Below, in pieces: positions 10,410 through 22,153 of a DNA stretch of 64,000 bases (position 1 is the first letter of the stretch; each line of letters begins with the position of its first letter). This DNA is from Perkinsus chesapeaki. Its lineage: Eukaryota > Perkinsozoa > Perkinsida > Perkinsidae. The position numbers and the translations under genes are program-made. Under the pieces are notes generated by a model. The model searched no databases, was not told the DNA's origin, and saw only the letters and a list, made by a program, of their open reading frames with translations. Location of the stretch: assembly GCA_013115145.1 (NCBI GenBank), contig JAAPAO010000078.1, forward strand, positions 24,306-88,305. The letters are read 5' to 3'.

Positions 10410-12660
10410 TTAGTATATCAGTCGCGTAACTGAGTACACATTGTCAGAGTGTAATTTCAGTGGGACTCACCGGTGCTCCACCATTGGTGCAAGTTCTCAA
10501 CTGAGGAGAATACGTGGCTGAGATGTATTCTTGTGTAAATCCACCGGCTTTTTGATTCCGTGTACATTAGTCACCTCAGTAACATCCAATCCACTTCAGG
10601 GTGCCTACTTTAGTGGGTGCTCCCAAGTTGCTAATGCTGCTGCGGTATTATAGACTTGCGTTAATTCGCAGTGAGCCAGCAACAATCAGTAACTTTGCCA
10701 ACCCAAACTAGCCAGCGCTCGAAGTTATACCGACTACACGTCTTGGCGATGAAGAAATATTTTCAATCCCAGCACAATAATTGTGCCACAATTTTCCTTG
10801 AACTCTTTCTGGGGAGTTTCTCAAATACCCTGTCACCTTATCCTAGCACTTGAAGCATCGATACCCTGCGGAGCGATGTAATCGAGAAGCCGTTCTTCGC
10901 GAACTTGCTCTAACTAGTGCCATGTCCGGGACATTGTTATGATTGTAGGCCCTTTGGATGCAGCCGATACGTTCTAAGTTTGTGTTGTTTTATGTCCCAT
11001 TATGTCTGTGTAAACTTTTCCACTTAACCTTGTTCCGTTTATGAAGCTAGTGGATCGAGTGTAAACATATACGAATTACGTCAAGTTTTTATTTATTTCA
11101 ATATGATCAATCTTTTGAGTTCCAGCGCAAACGGTACGGATCACAACATATAACGTTGCTTATTCTGGGTAAGGAGTCGCGGAGCGTATAGGGTCTATTC
11201 CAGTACAAACTTGTTAATCTTAGTTAATATTGTTGATACTGTTAATTGTTGCTAACCCAATAGTCGCGGATGGGGATTTCCCGGGCGGCCTCAACCGGGA
11301 GCCAGCGATGCCTTTGTGGAGGCATAGAAGGATCCCTTCTCTTGTGAAACTTCCACGGCGAAAGTTGTCAAAAGATGAAGTTATGTTTGCAACTCTCCAC
11401 AATATGTCATCAATCTGCTGTTGCAGTGACGAGATGAGCGCTAGTGGCTCCTCGCTAACCCTGGTCCAGGATTCCTGGAGGCGATTAAAGTGAAATGGGC
11501 TTCCAAGTTCCGAGTCCGAGTGGTCGGACCCGAGGCACTTTAATTCGTACTTTTAACCCGAGCTCGGAAAACGACCTTTTCCGAGTACTTGGACTCGGAA
11601 AACCGAGCACTTTGATTGCCTCCTGGATGTTACATCCACAATGCCAATGCCATTGCAGGCTGGGCTGCTCTGTTACCCGTTTTGTAGCTGGATCACGTCA
11701 ACTCGCGTCAAGGAATTCTAATGATTGTGGATTGACCAAAGAAAAACTAGCCTCCACCATAAGAAAGCGTGACAATCAGACTAAGTGTGGAAAACTCCAC
11801 TACTTCAAACAAAGGAGAACCCCACCGACGGTCGATGATCGACCAGTCTGTTCAGTACAGCACAGCGACTACAGCGCAGGCTCGAGATCCCAATCATACT
11901 TCCTGGCAGGAGGTTCCTGCCAGACCACCCTGATACAAACGTGACCGTGAAGCGCGGCGCAGTATACGAAACTACATGGAGCCTACATGTATCCCGTCGG
12001 GATAGGTTGGGGATAATCCCGAACCTAGCTAAGAGAAAGGCATCATCATAGTAAACTCTAGGGCGTTGACATAAAAAGGAAGAATGGTAACAGATAAGCC
12101 ACAATGCGTGTGGCGAGCCAGCGGCGTTGTGAGTCACATCCTAAAGGTGGAGTAACTTTTCTGAACAATGCAATGTCCCCTCTTTTACCCTACTTTCTCG
12201 TGCAAGATGATGCCTCCTCGCTACCTTTGGAGGCTTGAAACTGCTACAGTAGCAACTCGCCATGCCGTCTCCGTGTTTTTGTGGTCTTCTGGAGTGTGGC
12301 AGTCACGCGGTTCACTCCTCGCGGTGAGATTTGCAGCGGGCCGCCGCCGTCGCCGCCGGCGGCGGCTGATGCACTTCGCGGCGCCGCACCACCGAGCCCG
12401 CGCGTACTTTTGGTTCCGCGTTCGCATTCAGAATATCACTCTGCAACTACTGCCAGAGTCTGCAGTCTACTATTGCTCATTCCTCGTTCATATGGATGAA
12501 CACAAGACGATAAGGGAGCCAATAAAGGCTTCTTACTCACCTCACACCCGCAAGGGGAATGGGCTACGTGACGTATATACAAGGGAGCGGGCGTCGCACA
12601 ATGAATAATAAAGTAGCAGTTCCTACTAATCTCCTCCTTTGCAGTTGTTGGAAGAACTGT
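10410..12660. other. Spacer without a supported gene
   Basis: Only weak frames. It holds the inverted-repeat element at 11473-11627 and a GCC/GGC-rich self-complementary stretch near 12341-12366 (GCCGCCGGCGGCGGC). Confidence 0.5.
11473..11627. mobile_element. MITE-like element with 20-bp terminal inverted repeats
   Basis: The left end TCCTGGAGGCGATTAAAGTG and the right end CACTTTGATTGCCTCCTGGA are inverted copies with about three mismatches. The 115-bp interior is itself rich in CTCGG/CCGAG inverted motifs, so the whole unit could fold into a long hairpin. No coding capacity. Confidence 0.65.
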
Positions 12661-12664
12661 CCCA

Positions 12665-13063
12665 ATGGTCTGCCTTCTCAACTTCATTTGCTTTCTACTT
12701 GTCGTTACGCTCTATGGAGATACATCGAATAATGTTACGGCTCCATGGCAGCCTGAGGGTTGGTATTGCAAGAAATTCCTCGTGGTGTACAAAGTTAACA
12801 TAACTTTCCGGGACGATACTTTTGATATAAAAGCATCTTATCTGTTGAGGAAAGGCTCTGCTACCAACCTTCCTTATACTATGCCACGTCCGAAGCTGAT
12901 GGAGATGCCAATCGACAACGAAGTCTTCATCAATCTTTTCGCGGCTGTAGATCCACCGTTCCCGATCGATGAGGTAAAATACCTTGATTATGATCATGAG
13001 AAGGAGGTATTGACAGCTTATACGAGAAAGGGTCAAGCGATTTTGACGCACGGGAAGTGCTAA
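12665..13063 (+). CDS. Small secreted protein, paralogue B (132 aa)
   Basis: Single exon. Leader MVCLLNFICFLLVVTLYG, then NNVTAPWQPEGWYCKK, YKVNITF, FDIKASYLLRKGSATNLPYT, MPIDNEVFINLF, a PPFPIDE segment and a C-terminal Cys. The central ~100 bp (from LLRKGS to INLF) is almost identical in DNA to the copy at 16624 (only a few differences), while flanks have diverged, so the two are recent duplicates or are being homogenised. Function unknown. Confidence 0.8.
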   Translation: MVCLLNFICFLLVVTLYGDTSNNVTAPWQPEGWYCKKFLVVYKVNITFRDDTFDIKASYLLRKGSATNLPYTMPRPKLMEMPIDNEVFINLFAAVDPPFPIDEVKYLDYDHEKEVLTAYTRKGQAILTHGKC

Positions 13064-14640
13064 AACACTTAGTGAGGGTCCCTTACCGTTAACTATGAGT
13101 GCCGCTTTCTATGAGGTTACTGGGATGCATTGGTATTCAGTTGCCTAGATTTAGGTGGTAGTATATACATTTCCTACTGCCCGTAGTGTACTCATTTCAT
13201 TGCGATGGCACTTTGGATTCATTAGTACTACCCTGAAGCTCATATCAGTTCAGCTCTTTCTAAGAGCTTTTCATTTGCCTATGCAGTAACGACTTGTGTT
13301 GCATTCAACGTTTGCTATTGATGTGTGTGAGCTCATAGTCCAGCGCCGAAATGTCATAGTTACATCAACTAGTCCTTATGATACATTTCATGCGACTTCC
13401 AACAGGGTCCGATGCCTAGCCACGGAATTACGCAACAGAGAGCATGTGTACAACTACCTAAACACAGTAGCTCCAATCACTAGAGTCTACTGGTGCGACA
13501 GCACAAGCTTTATTTCTAGGCCACCAAGTATTCAGTCTTAGCATGCAGGAACACTCTTTTAGGGTCCCCAATATGAACCCAGTCACATCAACTCGAACAA
13601 ATTGTTATTTCCGTTCCGTTCTCATCTAGAGAAGGAGGCCAGAACGTAACCGATGATTTGGTCGCTTACAAATGAGCAGTAGATGTGAGCTATCATCCTC
13701 CACTCCACGGTAGTTCCATGAGCCGCAGCATCTATGCCACGGTGGTACTATACCGCCGAGTGTACCACCGGGCATTCAGCAGGCGAGAGAGTCTCGATAA
13801 TACTGTGAGAACGCACCGGTTCTCCACTCTACACAACGCGCTGTAAGAATTCCCTCGGCCTCGTGTTCCGAAGGGGTTCTAAAGAACAGAGTTAGGATCA
13901 CATTCACGGCTTATATAAAGTGCAGCGATAATAACACTGTACAAAAATTGTACTACTGTTAATTTAACAGTGTTAAATAGCATCGTGGTACTACAGACTG
14001 AGATATTATGTGTATGTCTTCTGTCTACGAGAACGCATGAGCAATATCAATCTGAGTCTCTGATCAGCAATTACCCTCCCAAATCGATTTTACGGGCTGG
14101 ATATCAGAAAAGAATCATGCAGCGAGGGCAAACTGAGGTTTACGACAACAAAGCTATAAGAAATTGAATAGCATATCTGATTAAAAATGCCACCTCTGAA
14201 TGGAAATGAACTATCAGAGTCACCATAGTCTGTCATTGCTAGTTTCACACGCAAATGTTTGAGTTAGATCACATCACATAATCCACCAAATGAAGCATTA
14301 TGCACTCAGAGCGCAGCACTCTACGCTTACATAGAGTACTGGTCCTCTTTCGGGCATTTTCCCACCCAATGTCCTGACAACATTGTTGTCCGCCGCATAA
14401 CCGGCGACTTAAGTTCAATACACAAAACGCCCGCTATTATCACGTCTGACAGATTGACTCAATCCCCGTGACACACACATGATACATTCTGTGACAGAAT
14501 TACTGTCCCCATCTTGCCTTTACCCTGTTCCACAAAGCTAACCATATTTATAGTGAACTGTAAAAATTATCTATTAAAGGGGCCCCTTCGAATATCTTTT
14601 ATCCTTGTGTTGTTCGTAATACTGCACGCCCGCAGCTTAT
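13064..14640. other. Spacer with palindromes and a dispersed short repeat
   Basis: Contains TGTGAGCTCATAGTCCAG at about 13327-13344 (also in the CHORD gene, minus strand, near 3525-3545) and, overlapping it, a motif ATAGTCCAGCGCCGAAA that recurs with one change near 16171. Short palindromes GTACAAAAATTGTAC and CTGTTAATTTAACAG lie near 13940-13970. A frame at 14514-14720 begins with a hydrophobic leader and NPNGLYEC, resembling the start of a family member, and may be a decayed copy. Confidence 0.4.
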
Positions 14641-14646
14641 CCCAAA

Positions 14647-15048
14647 TTGAGAATCCCAATGGGCTCTACGAATGTCAACTGCGCTCGCTGGTTGTTGGTT
14701 TGGATATATGCCGAGTGTGAGTGTTTAGCCATTACCACGGTTCCACATGGTATGTACTGTAAGACGGTTAGGCCAGTGTATAGTGTTAACCTTACTTTCC
14801 ACGGCAGCAGCTTTGATATAGAAGCGAGCTACTGGGAGCACAGAGGGTCGGCTACAGGTATGCCTTATACCATGCCTAGGCCGGAAGTCGTGAAGATCCC
14901 CATCGGGAATGAGGACCTTCAAAAGCTGTATTATGCCTTAGACCCGCCAATAGTACCATTTCAACTAGAGTATGCGGAGTACATAAAGGATAGATTGAAG
15001 TTCTATACCAGCGCAGGTAACCCCGTTTTGACGAAGTACAATTGCTGA
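14647..15048 (+). CDS. Small secreted protein, paralogue A' (133 aa)
   Basis: Single exon. The segment ARWLLVWIYAECECLAITT aligns with the leader of paralogue A; MRIPMGSTN precedes it, so the true start could be internal or use another exon. Core: GMYCK, YSVNLTFHGSSFDIEASY, RGSATGMPYTMPRPEVVKIP, IGNE, LDPP, LEY and a terminal Cys. The motif PYTMP.PEVV.IPI places it in subtype A. An overlapping frame at 14514-14720 looks like the 5' part of a further copy. Function unknown. Confidence 0.7.
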   Translation: MRIPMGSTNVNCARWLLVWIYAECECLAITTVPHGMYCKTVRPVYSVNLTFHGSSFDIEASYWEHRGSATGMPYTMPRPEVVKIPIGNEDLQKLYYALDPPIVPFQLEYAEYIKDRLKFYTSAGNPVLTKYNC

Positions 15049-16620
15049 GGCTTGTGATGAAGATGCACTTTTATTCATCTTGTCTTAAATGTACTTAATT
15101 TATTGATGCCCTCGCTGGGAAAGCTTTGCAATTAACCTTGTTAGCAAAGCGCAATGATTTGCTACTAGCAAAGGTTCATACTCGCGAGTATAACCTTAGT
15201 AATTGTTACACCAAAGGTGTTTTGCGTTCCGCGCAGTGTATTATCTCGCGCCAACTCTTCCAGTTGAACTAACTCAACACGCTTGCTTCATATGTCTCAA
15301 CAGTCACCAGCATTCAGTGACGGCTACCCACCAACCATCATTAATGGAAGACTCATTATGAGACTAGGGGTATTGCTGTCGCACCACGAAGAAGGTGTGT
15401 AAGGGCACGGGTTCCATCGAGAATCTTAGTTTGAGAAGGCGAGGAAAATTGGATAGTATCCAAGTAATCGTTGATCACTCGGATACTAGCTAATTGCTAG
15501 TAGCAATTACTAATCGATTACTAATCGAGTTCTTCACAATATATGTGACTGATCCATCCTACATAGTGTAAGGCTACATTAGCCTCCATGACGGAGGATT
15601 CAGTTGGGTACTCAAATGTTGGTACATTGTGCGCTAGATGACATGTCTTCCTCCCTCGCCAGTTAGTGGGGACTGCATACTATAAGCGAGATCTACATAC
15701 AATGTACATTGCAAATAGGTTGTCCGCAATTATGGCGCGCCACTGGGATTTACTCACCAGTCTTTTTGGAACCACTAGCAGTCATGATACATGTGCTGCC
15801 ATGCTTGCTGCCCGTGGTAAAGCGTCCTCAATCACGGAAGGTCTGCCCACCGAGAAGTCGGCCCTGCAGCACTGGGCGGTTACGGGTCGAGGTGGTAGAC
15901 AGCCGACTCGCCACGAGAAACTCTCTCTTGTCGCTTAACATGAGTGTTGTGAAAGTAAGTTTCAATTTAGGGCAGGGATTTCACGTGGAATACGCCCAGA
16001 ATCTGTATGTCTCATAGAGCAGACTCTGCTCAGCAAAGAGTTATTCAGGAGAGGGCGCTTAAGGAGCTTCACTATGCTGGTGTCCCATCGTACCATTCTT
16101 GCACCGCGTTCTCAGAGAGAACCATGAATGAAAAATATACTATATGGAGAGTGAGCATTTGTGTGGGTTTATAGTCCAACGCCGAAAAGGCCATGATCGG
16201 ACTATTCATTCTATGGTTGAGTCGGGTACGAGTACAAGAAGATAGATGTAGATGTGTATGCGGCTTGACACAACAGACCGTCCCCAATGGAGACTCTCCA
16301 TAGTTCCATTCGCACGTGTATACAAAAGTTGAAAGCTTTAAAATAAAATCTTGAATATAATATTAAATTTATATAATTTTAAGCTATATATGCTCAGAAA
16401 TGAAGCTTAGCAGGAATAAAGGGATCTCGTCACACGGTGTGAGTCAAACCTTCAGGATCGATTTGCTTATAGTGTCGCGTACCAGCAATTCTCGAGTCGA
16501 TCGAGTGTTTGCCGTCGTCGACCAGCGGGCCCCGGTGACCGGGGAAAAGCAGTGTTTTTTCAGCTCTCAACTCGAGAATCTCAATTCGACAGTTGTCGGT
16601 TAACCTTGTCGGAACTCACT
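15049..16620. other. Spacer with hairpins, no supported gene
   Basis: Several short self-complementary stretches: AAGCTTTGC...GCAAAGC near 15120-15150 and CCTCCATGACGGAGG near 15583. An AT-rich patch lies at 16340-16390. Two overlapping frames near 15666-16017 show no family features. Confidence 0.4.
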
Positions 16621-16623
16621 CCA

Positions 16624-17022
16624 ATGCTGTTCGTTGTCAACTCAATTGGCTTCCTGCTCATCGCTATGTTCTGTGGGAGCTGTTCGGAATGCGTTACATC
16701 TCCATGGAAACCAACGGGGTCGTATTGCAAGAAGGTGCTCTTGGTGTACAAAGTCAACGTAACTTTCGGTGACAAGACCTTTGATATTAAAGCGTCTTAT
16801 CTGTTGAGGAAAGGCTCTGCTACCAACCTTCCTTATACTATGCCAAGTCCGAAGCTGGTGGAGATGCCAATCGACAACGAAGTCTTCATTAATCTTTTCA
16901 GGACCCTAAATCCACCCTTTCCGATAGATGATTTGAATTATCTTGAGTATGATCATGAGAGGGAATTTTTAGCAGTCTATACGGGCAAGGGTGCCATCAA
17001 CTTGACGCGTGCGGATTGCTAA
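16624..17022 (+). CDS. Small secreted protein, paralogue B' (132 aa)
   Basis: Start chosen at the ATG that gives the leader MLFVVNSIGFLLIAMFCG and the same length as paralogue B; an upstream in-frame ATG at 16552 would add 24 residues before the leader. Core: SPWKPTGSYCKK, YKVNVTFGDKTFDIKASY, LLRKGSATNLPYTMPSPKLV, IDNEVFINLF, NPPFPIDD, LEYDHE and a terminal Cys. Very close to paralogue B. Function unknown. Confidence 0.8.
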   Translation: MLFVVNSIGFLLIAMFCGSCSECVTSPWKPTGSYCKKVLLVYKVNVTFGDKTFDIKASYLLRKGSATNLPYTMPSPKLVEMPIDNEVFINLFRTLNPPFPIDDLNYLEYDHEREFLAVYTGKGAINLTRADC

Positions 17023-17870
17023 AATGCTTACCGTCAACTGTAAGCGTCACTCTCGGCATTGGTATTCAGTTGGAAACTAATAGTTGCCTTCATTTAGTTG
17101 GTCGTAGATACATTCCGTACTGCCTGTATTGTATTGCAGTGCACTCATTTCATTTCGGTTATTGGTCTCAATTCTACTTAGAAGTATCTATTCAGCTATT
17201 AGCATTTGATCTAGTATTCAAGTGTTGGAGTTCAAATGTGATTGATTAAATCTTAAATGCCAGTTGATTAACGGTTAAGCCGGTATAAAAGCTCCGGCTG
17301 TAATAGTCAAACTCCAGTGTTGGGCTCAACGCTTTTACATTTCGAGTACCCTTTGATGAAGGCATCAAACCAATACAACAAGGCTTCAAGTTCTTATCTC
17401 CGTGGTTACTTATAAGTTATAAAAACGAGTGCCGGTCTTGCTGTGGATGGGAATGACAGAATTGTTTCCATGAGGAACTCTTGACTGGAGCCCGGCTGGC
17501 TCCAGTCACCAGTCTTGATAGCCGTAACTCCGCCAGCCTCGTTCATCGAACGAGAAACCGAGGACGGAGGAATCAATCTAGGGCCCATCGGTGCAGCTGA
17601 CGGGATTGCGTGACTCTAGGTGCACATAGGACCCGGGTAAGGGTAACCAATACCATTCGTTGGAATCGGCCAGTTGTTATTAACACTCAATATGCTATTC
17701 ACACGAGACAGTAGAGACAGTAAAGTGTATCATACATATACAAGCATCGTCTATTGTACATCATAACCCTCAGCAGCACTGAGGATTCCTCTCATTGCTG
17801 CCGTAGCTGTTCCTGACAAAAGTTAGGATCATACGGTACCAAGGTCATTGAATCGATTCCTACTACGTTA
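17023..17870. other. Spacer between the secreted island and the coiled-coil gene
   Basis: No supported gene. Hairpins AGCCGGTATAAAAGCTCCGGCT (17278-17299) and CCTCAGCAGCACTGAGG (near 17769). Confidence 0.4.
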
Positions 17871-17874
17871 TATA

Positions 17875-20770
17875 CTACCTTTGCGCCGTAATATGCGTCT
17901 TCGGATACATTTGCCTATCACCACCACGCGGAGGTTTATTGATCAATGGCTTGAAACTGCATTCGGCCATCTCTAGAGCCTCCTGCTCTGCCTCCCGTAG
18001 CCTCCGTGCCTGCCTCAACTTTTCATCCCATCTTCATTGGACCCCTTACTTCATCGCGTCGTTCTCTCTCTTTTGCCACTCGTCTCATGTAATCGCTTCC
18101 AGAATCAATCTCCAACCTCAGCCGCGATGGCACCTGTACCGTTGCTGCTCACTATGTAAGCAGCAGTCTTCACTTCGCTAAACAGTCGTCCCGCCTCCGA
18201 GGCCTTGGCCGGTGTTGATGCCATCATATTGGCTTCCTTCTCCGCCTTTCTCTTTTTCAAGTCAATTGACAGTCGCTCGATATTCTCCTCCTTCTTCCGA
18301 AGATCACCATATGATCGCTCGAATATCTGAGACTCTATCTGAGGCTTGGCCTATTGATGCCTATTCCGGTACCGTTCTTGAAGGAGCACTCTTGGCCTTG
18401 GCTGTTACCGTTGGTGTCTGATCACGTTCGAGTTCGAACTCATAAAGAGTTGGATATCTTTACAAACGGTTGACTCCTGTTTATCTCCCTCATCATCGCC
18501 TCTCTTGAAAGAGATCGTTTGTGTGCCATTTTTCGGGCGACTTTTGATCTTGACACTCGACGAGAGCGGCTGGGCGCAGAACGCTCAGTGGTGGGAGCTT
18601 CGGCATATACCCCAAGCCTCACTCGCATATCCTAGGTTCATGCGTGCACTCTGCTCGTGCCTTCCTCTCGGCATTTGCCAGATGTTCTTTCCTTCGTGTC
18701 TCCCGCTCTTCTTGGCGCTGTAGGAAATTGTGCCTAGATTGACTCCGGAATTTCATCAAAGGTCTCCGCTACATTATTTTCTGTATTTGCTCTTCAGAAA
18801 GGCCTCCCACGCGCTGTTCGATAGACTTCTTTTTTTCTTCTAATCTTTTCCCACCATGCGACGCCAGTCGATGAAATACCTGTCCCACGGTTGGTGGAGG
18901 TGGCAAGGGCATCAGCTACCCACATTGTTGTTAGTGTACTGGCGGGCATGTCTCATGCTGTGCCTTACGGGATTGGTCGATGGCTTGAATGTATTCTTAG
19001 TGGCATCCTCTGCCGCAAGAAGTAGTGCCGAGGAGCCTGTCAACTGGTACGTGAAGACTCCCAATTTAGGATCTGTCTTCACTCCGGCGGTCCTCAAAGA
19101 TTCTACTGCTGCCCTTCCTCTTTCTCTGAGATTTCCCTATATCCGGCTCGAAGGTACCTTGTATGCCAGGTATTGCCAAAGTTGCAAGACTAGCTTACAT
19201 GCTGCAATTTCTTGCTCTTCTTTAGCTTCCTCCCTCTCTCTTTCACGTGCCTTTCGACGTTGTTCCCATTCCTTAGTCTGACGAGGACCACAAGCTATCA
19301 ATCGGAAAGGTAGTTGGGCGAGACCCTTCCCAAAGTTCGTATCAAATTCATAACACATTGAAGCAAGAAACCAACCCGGATTCATCGGCTTGGTAGTTTT
19401 TCACTGTTTGGTTATTATCCGCCCCGTACAGCGGAGACCATCCCTCACCTGCTGCGGTCCTATTCTTGTCTTTATCTCACTATGATGAGTGGTGCGCGGT
19501 TTGAAATGACAATCTTGCATTGACCTGTCTTCCTTCTCTCTTCGTCTTTCCTCTATCTTTTGCCTTCTTTTCATCGCCCATGCCTCATGACGGTCGTAGA
19601 GCGACGAGAAGGAACGCGATGATGATGAGGTATTCATGGCATTCACGCTTCTGCTAGAGTTTCGCCGGAGTCTCTGTTGGGAATGAAGGAGAGCTGGTGT
19701 CGATGCCTTCGGCTCTGAGGGGGTATCAAGGATACCGACACGTAGACGTTCTACTCGCTCTGGGCAATAGCTCTGGGGCCACTAGATCAAACAAACCGAA
19801 AATTAAACTTCATTATTCCCGATCGAACTCGTTGGGGGATCGGGAACGTGGGGAACGTTAGACTAATTAATTCACGTTCCCTGTGTATGATAACTTATCG
19901 TTGATACGATTTTCATCGTCACATGCCGTCGTGCCTTCTGAGTTGATGGTTTCCTCACCAGTCTGCCACCGTGTGCCCATGTCTCGTTCACTGTGGTCGA
20001 CGGCATCTCCAATGTAGGAAGACGTGAAGCTCTCAGAGTAGAGTGAAGATGGTGTGATGCTTGGTGATGAAAGCAAATCAGTGCTGGAGAAGTAGCTAAC
20101 GCTCGTTAAGGCTCCCAAATCAGCTGCGGTGACTCTATGTTCATAAGCCTCGGAACTGATGGTCTGCATCTTCGACCGGGGGTTGGCTATCGTACATTAC
20201 TTCCTAAGAGTATCGTTTGGCATGCCTCTATAGCGTGCTGCGTATTGCCCCGCTGCCACAGTGGTTGCCCCACTTGATGAGCTTGTCTTAGCTGTCAATG
20301 GTGCCGATAGCGGACGGTACGATGTATGGTACACCCGACTGAAGAGGAGCAGCCACTACCAGCCGTGCACGTGAACTATGCAAATCGCTGACGCTCTCCA
20401 CTGAAACTTTTTGTCGCAAATTTTTTAACCCTCACAGTGTGCACGATGAACTGGGGACAAGCTATACAGGGAGCCCAATGTTTTTAAATGACACGAGAGC
20501 TCACCTTGGATCACCCGTAGGTGGTGGCCTCAAATAGGACCAGTCTGGCCTATAGACGCCGTCACTAGGCTCGTGGCTAAATAGATGGTGACTTCTTTCG
20601 TATGCTGCAGTTGCTAATCTATTTGCTGTATCGAGTGACTCAAGCAATATGTCATCTAACAATAACCACGCCTGTCCCTTTGACCAATCCGAAAGCAACC
20701 AGTCAGCAGCGATCATTTTAGACTCTTCGTTTAACCGCGCCAGTTTGCTGTAGCTTTGCTCTGAGCCCAA
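17875..20770 (-). CDS. Coiled-coil protein with repeated C-x-FKP-type motifs, multi-exon
   Basis: Unidentified. Exons from the 5' end: MGSEQSYSKLARLNEESKMI (20770), a Ser/Thr-rich exon (20169-19867), then charged helical stretches each closed by a similar signature: YDRHEAWAMKRRQKIEERRR ... CHFKPRT (19600-19500), LQRQEERETRRKEHLANAER ... CTHEPRI (near 18700-18640) and KLRQARRLREAEQEALEMAE-CSFKPLI (near 17950). This layout of basic/acidic coils ending in C-x-F/H-x-P is common in alveolate cytoskeletal proteins, so a cytoskeletal role is plausible but unproven. The stop is placed at 17875-17877. Exon borders are not resolved, and I could not close the frame cleanly near 18040. Confidence 0.5.
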
Positions 20771-21099
20771 CGCTAGCAGCTTAACTGTGCAATTACTTCT
20801 AGAACTAATTAAGGCACAGTTAAGTAGTTACTTGTCAGATTTCTTTACAGTGCGAATGGATTCATCTAATGTGCAGGCTCTTGAACGCCTGTGGTTTGGT
20901 GATTCACCAATGTGGAAAGCCGGTATTTTATCTTAATACAAAATACATCGAAAACCCGTTGCTTGCTGATAACGCAAGTGAATTTCGCATCTTTATTGAC
21001 CCTGTCAAAGATACCAAATAGGTTCATCATCACCTGTATCTCGTGTCATAACATGCCCATAGACGACCCCATCTCGCTGTTCCTACACTCCAACAGTCC

Positions 21100-21959
21100 A
21101 TGAAGAAGCCTCTAGTGCTCTCCTTACCAGAAGTCTCTCTGCTGCTTCTGGTGTTAGTAGTTTGGGAACTATAGGAGATGCTTCATTAAAACTCATCGCC
21201 GTATGGGCGCCTATACAGCTGATGCACTGCAACGCAACCAAAGCGTCGATGAGATGTAATGTACGATATCAATTTTGCGGAGCATTGTCGAGCTCCGAGA
21301 GATGCTTAGCGTACTTGTTATATAATTCTGGATGCTCCTTTTCCAGCTACATGCCCACAGTTGTGTCGGTAAGAGGTTGGATGTATCTTACTTTAGGGTA
21401 GAGGTCGCTCCATGGGTCGATGACCATGTCATCTTGAATGAATCGTTCAATCGGTAATTCTCGCAAGGATTCGGCGTCATTATTCCATCGGTGACCTTTG
21501 CCTTTACCTGATTATGATACCACTCTTCGCTGAAATCGCGCGTCAGATTACCCTTCCTGCCGCCTTTATTGTAGCTGCGATACGCTGGTTGTGTCCAATC
21601 ACCGTACCAAGACCCTTTACCTCCGTTCAACCTATTAAGGATCTTACCAGGTTGAAGCTGAGATACTACCTCTGAGCAGGCTGATAACCTCCACCGTACT
21701 GTTGTTGCTGTTGCCAATAGCCGGCTCCTTTACCATACATCACAACAACTACCTTCCACCTAGTAAAGATTCCTTCGAGGTTGATTCGCGTACCATCCTC
21801 ACATGGCGCTTCCTCCCATTCAACCCAAAGTAACATTGTACCCCCAAAAAGAATTTTCGAGATCTTATTATTTTTTGACAAATTGCTGTGCAAAGTAGCG
21901 CTCGCCCACTTAATCGTTGAGCGCACTGTCGCCGCCTCCGCCTCTTCTGCATTCACCAA
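21100..21959 (-). CDS. Unidentified spliced gene
   Basis: Minus-strand frames suggest exons: one from 21959 (MVNAEEAEAATVRSTIKWAS...), a Gln/Gly/Tyr-rich one (GAGYWQQQQQYGGGYQPAQR, near 21690) and LNGGKGSWYGDWTQPAYRSY ... DFSEEWYHNQVKAKVTDG (21640-21470), joined across an intron starting GTAGTATCTCAGCTTCAACC. A further exon may read PKLLTPEAAERLLVRRALEA (near 21130). No family recognised; extent and gene number are uncertain. Confidence 0.35.
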
Positions 21960-22153
21960 CTAAGAGACTAGTTCCCAACCTTCTTTGTATCTTTCAGCGA
22001 TGAGCTTGAGATCCTTGCAACTCTAAGCTTCGAGTCACCGTCTTTTAGCCTCTCCTATAGGAAGGTCCTTGAATGTACCCTAGGGACGGGAATGGTTTCG
22101 GCAGGGTTGTTGTGGAGTACTGTTGGTAGTAGCCCTGAACGTTTCATTATCCA

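Noticed and set aside
12168-12608. 146-residue frame with poly-Arg
   Set aside because: Low-complexity GCC/GGC repeat creates open frames on both strands; no family features or signal peptide.
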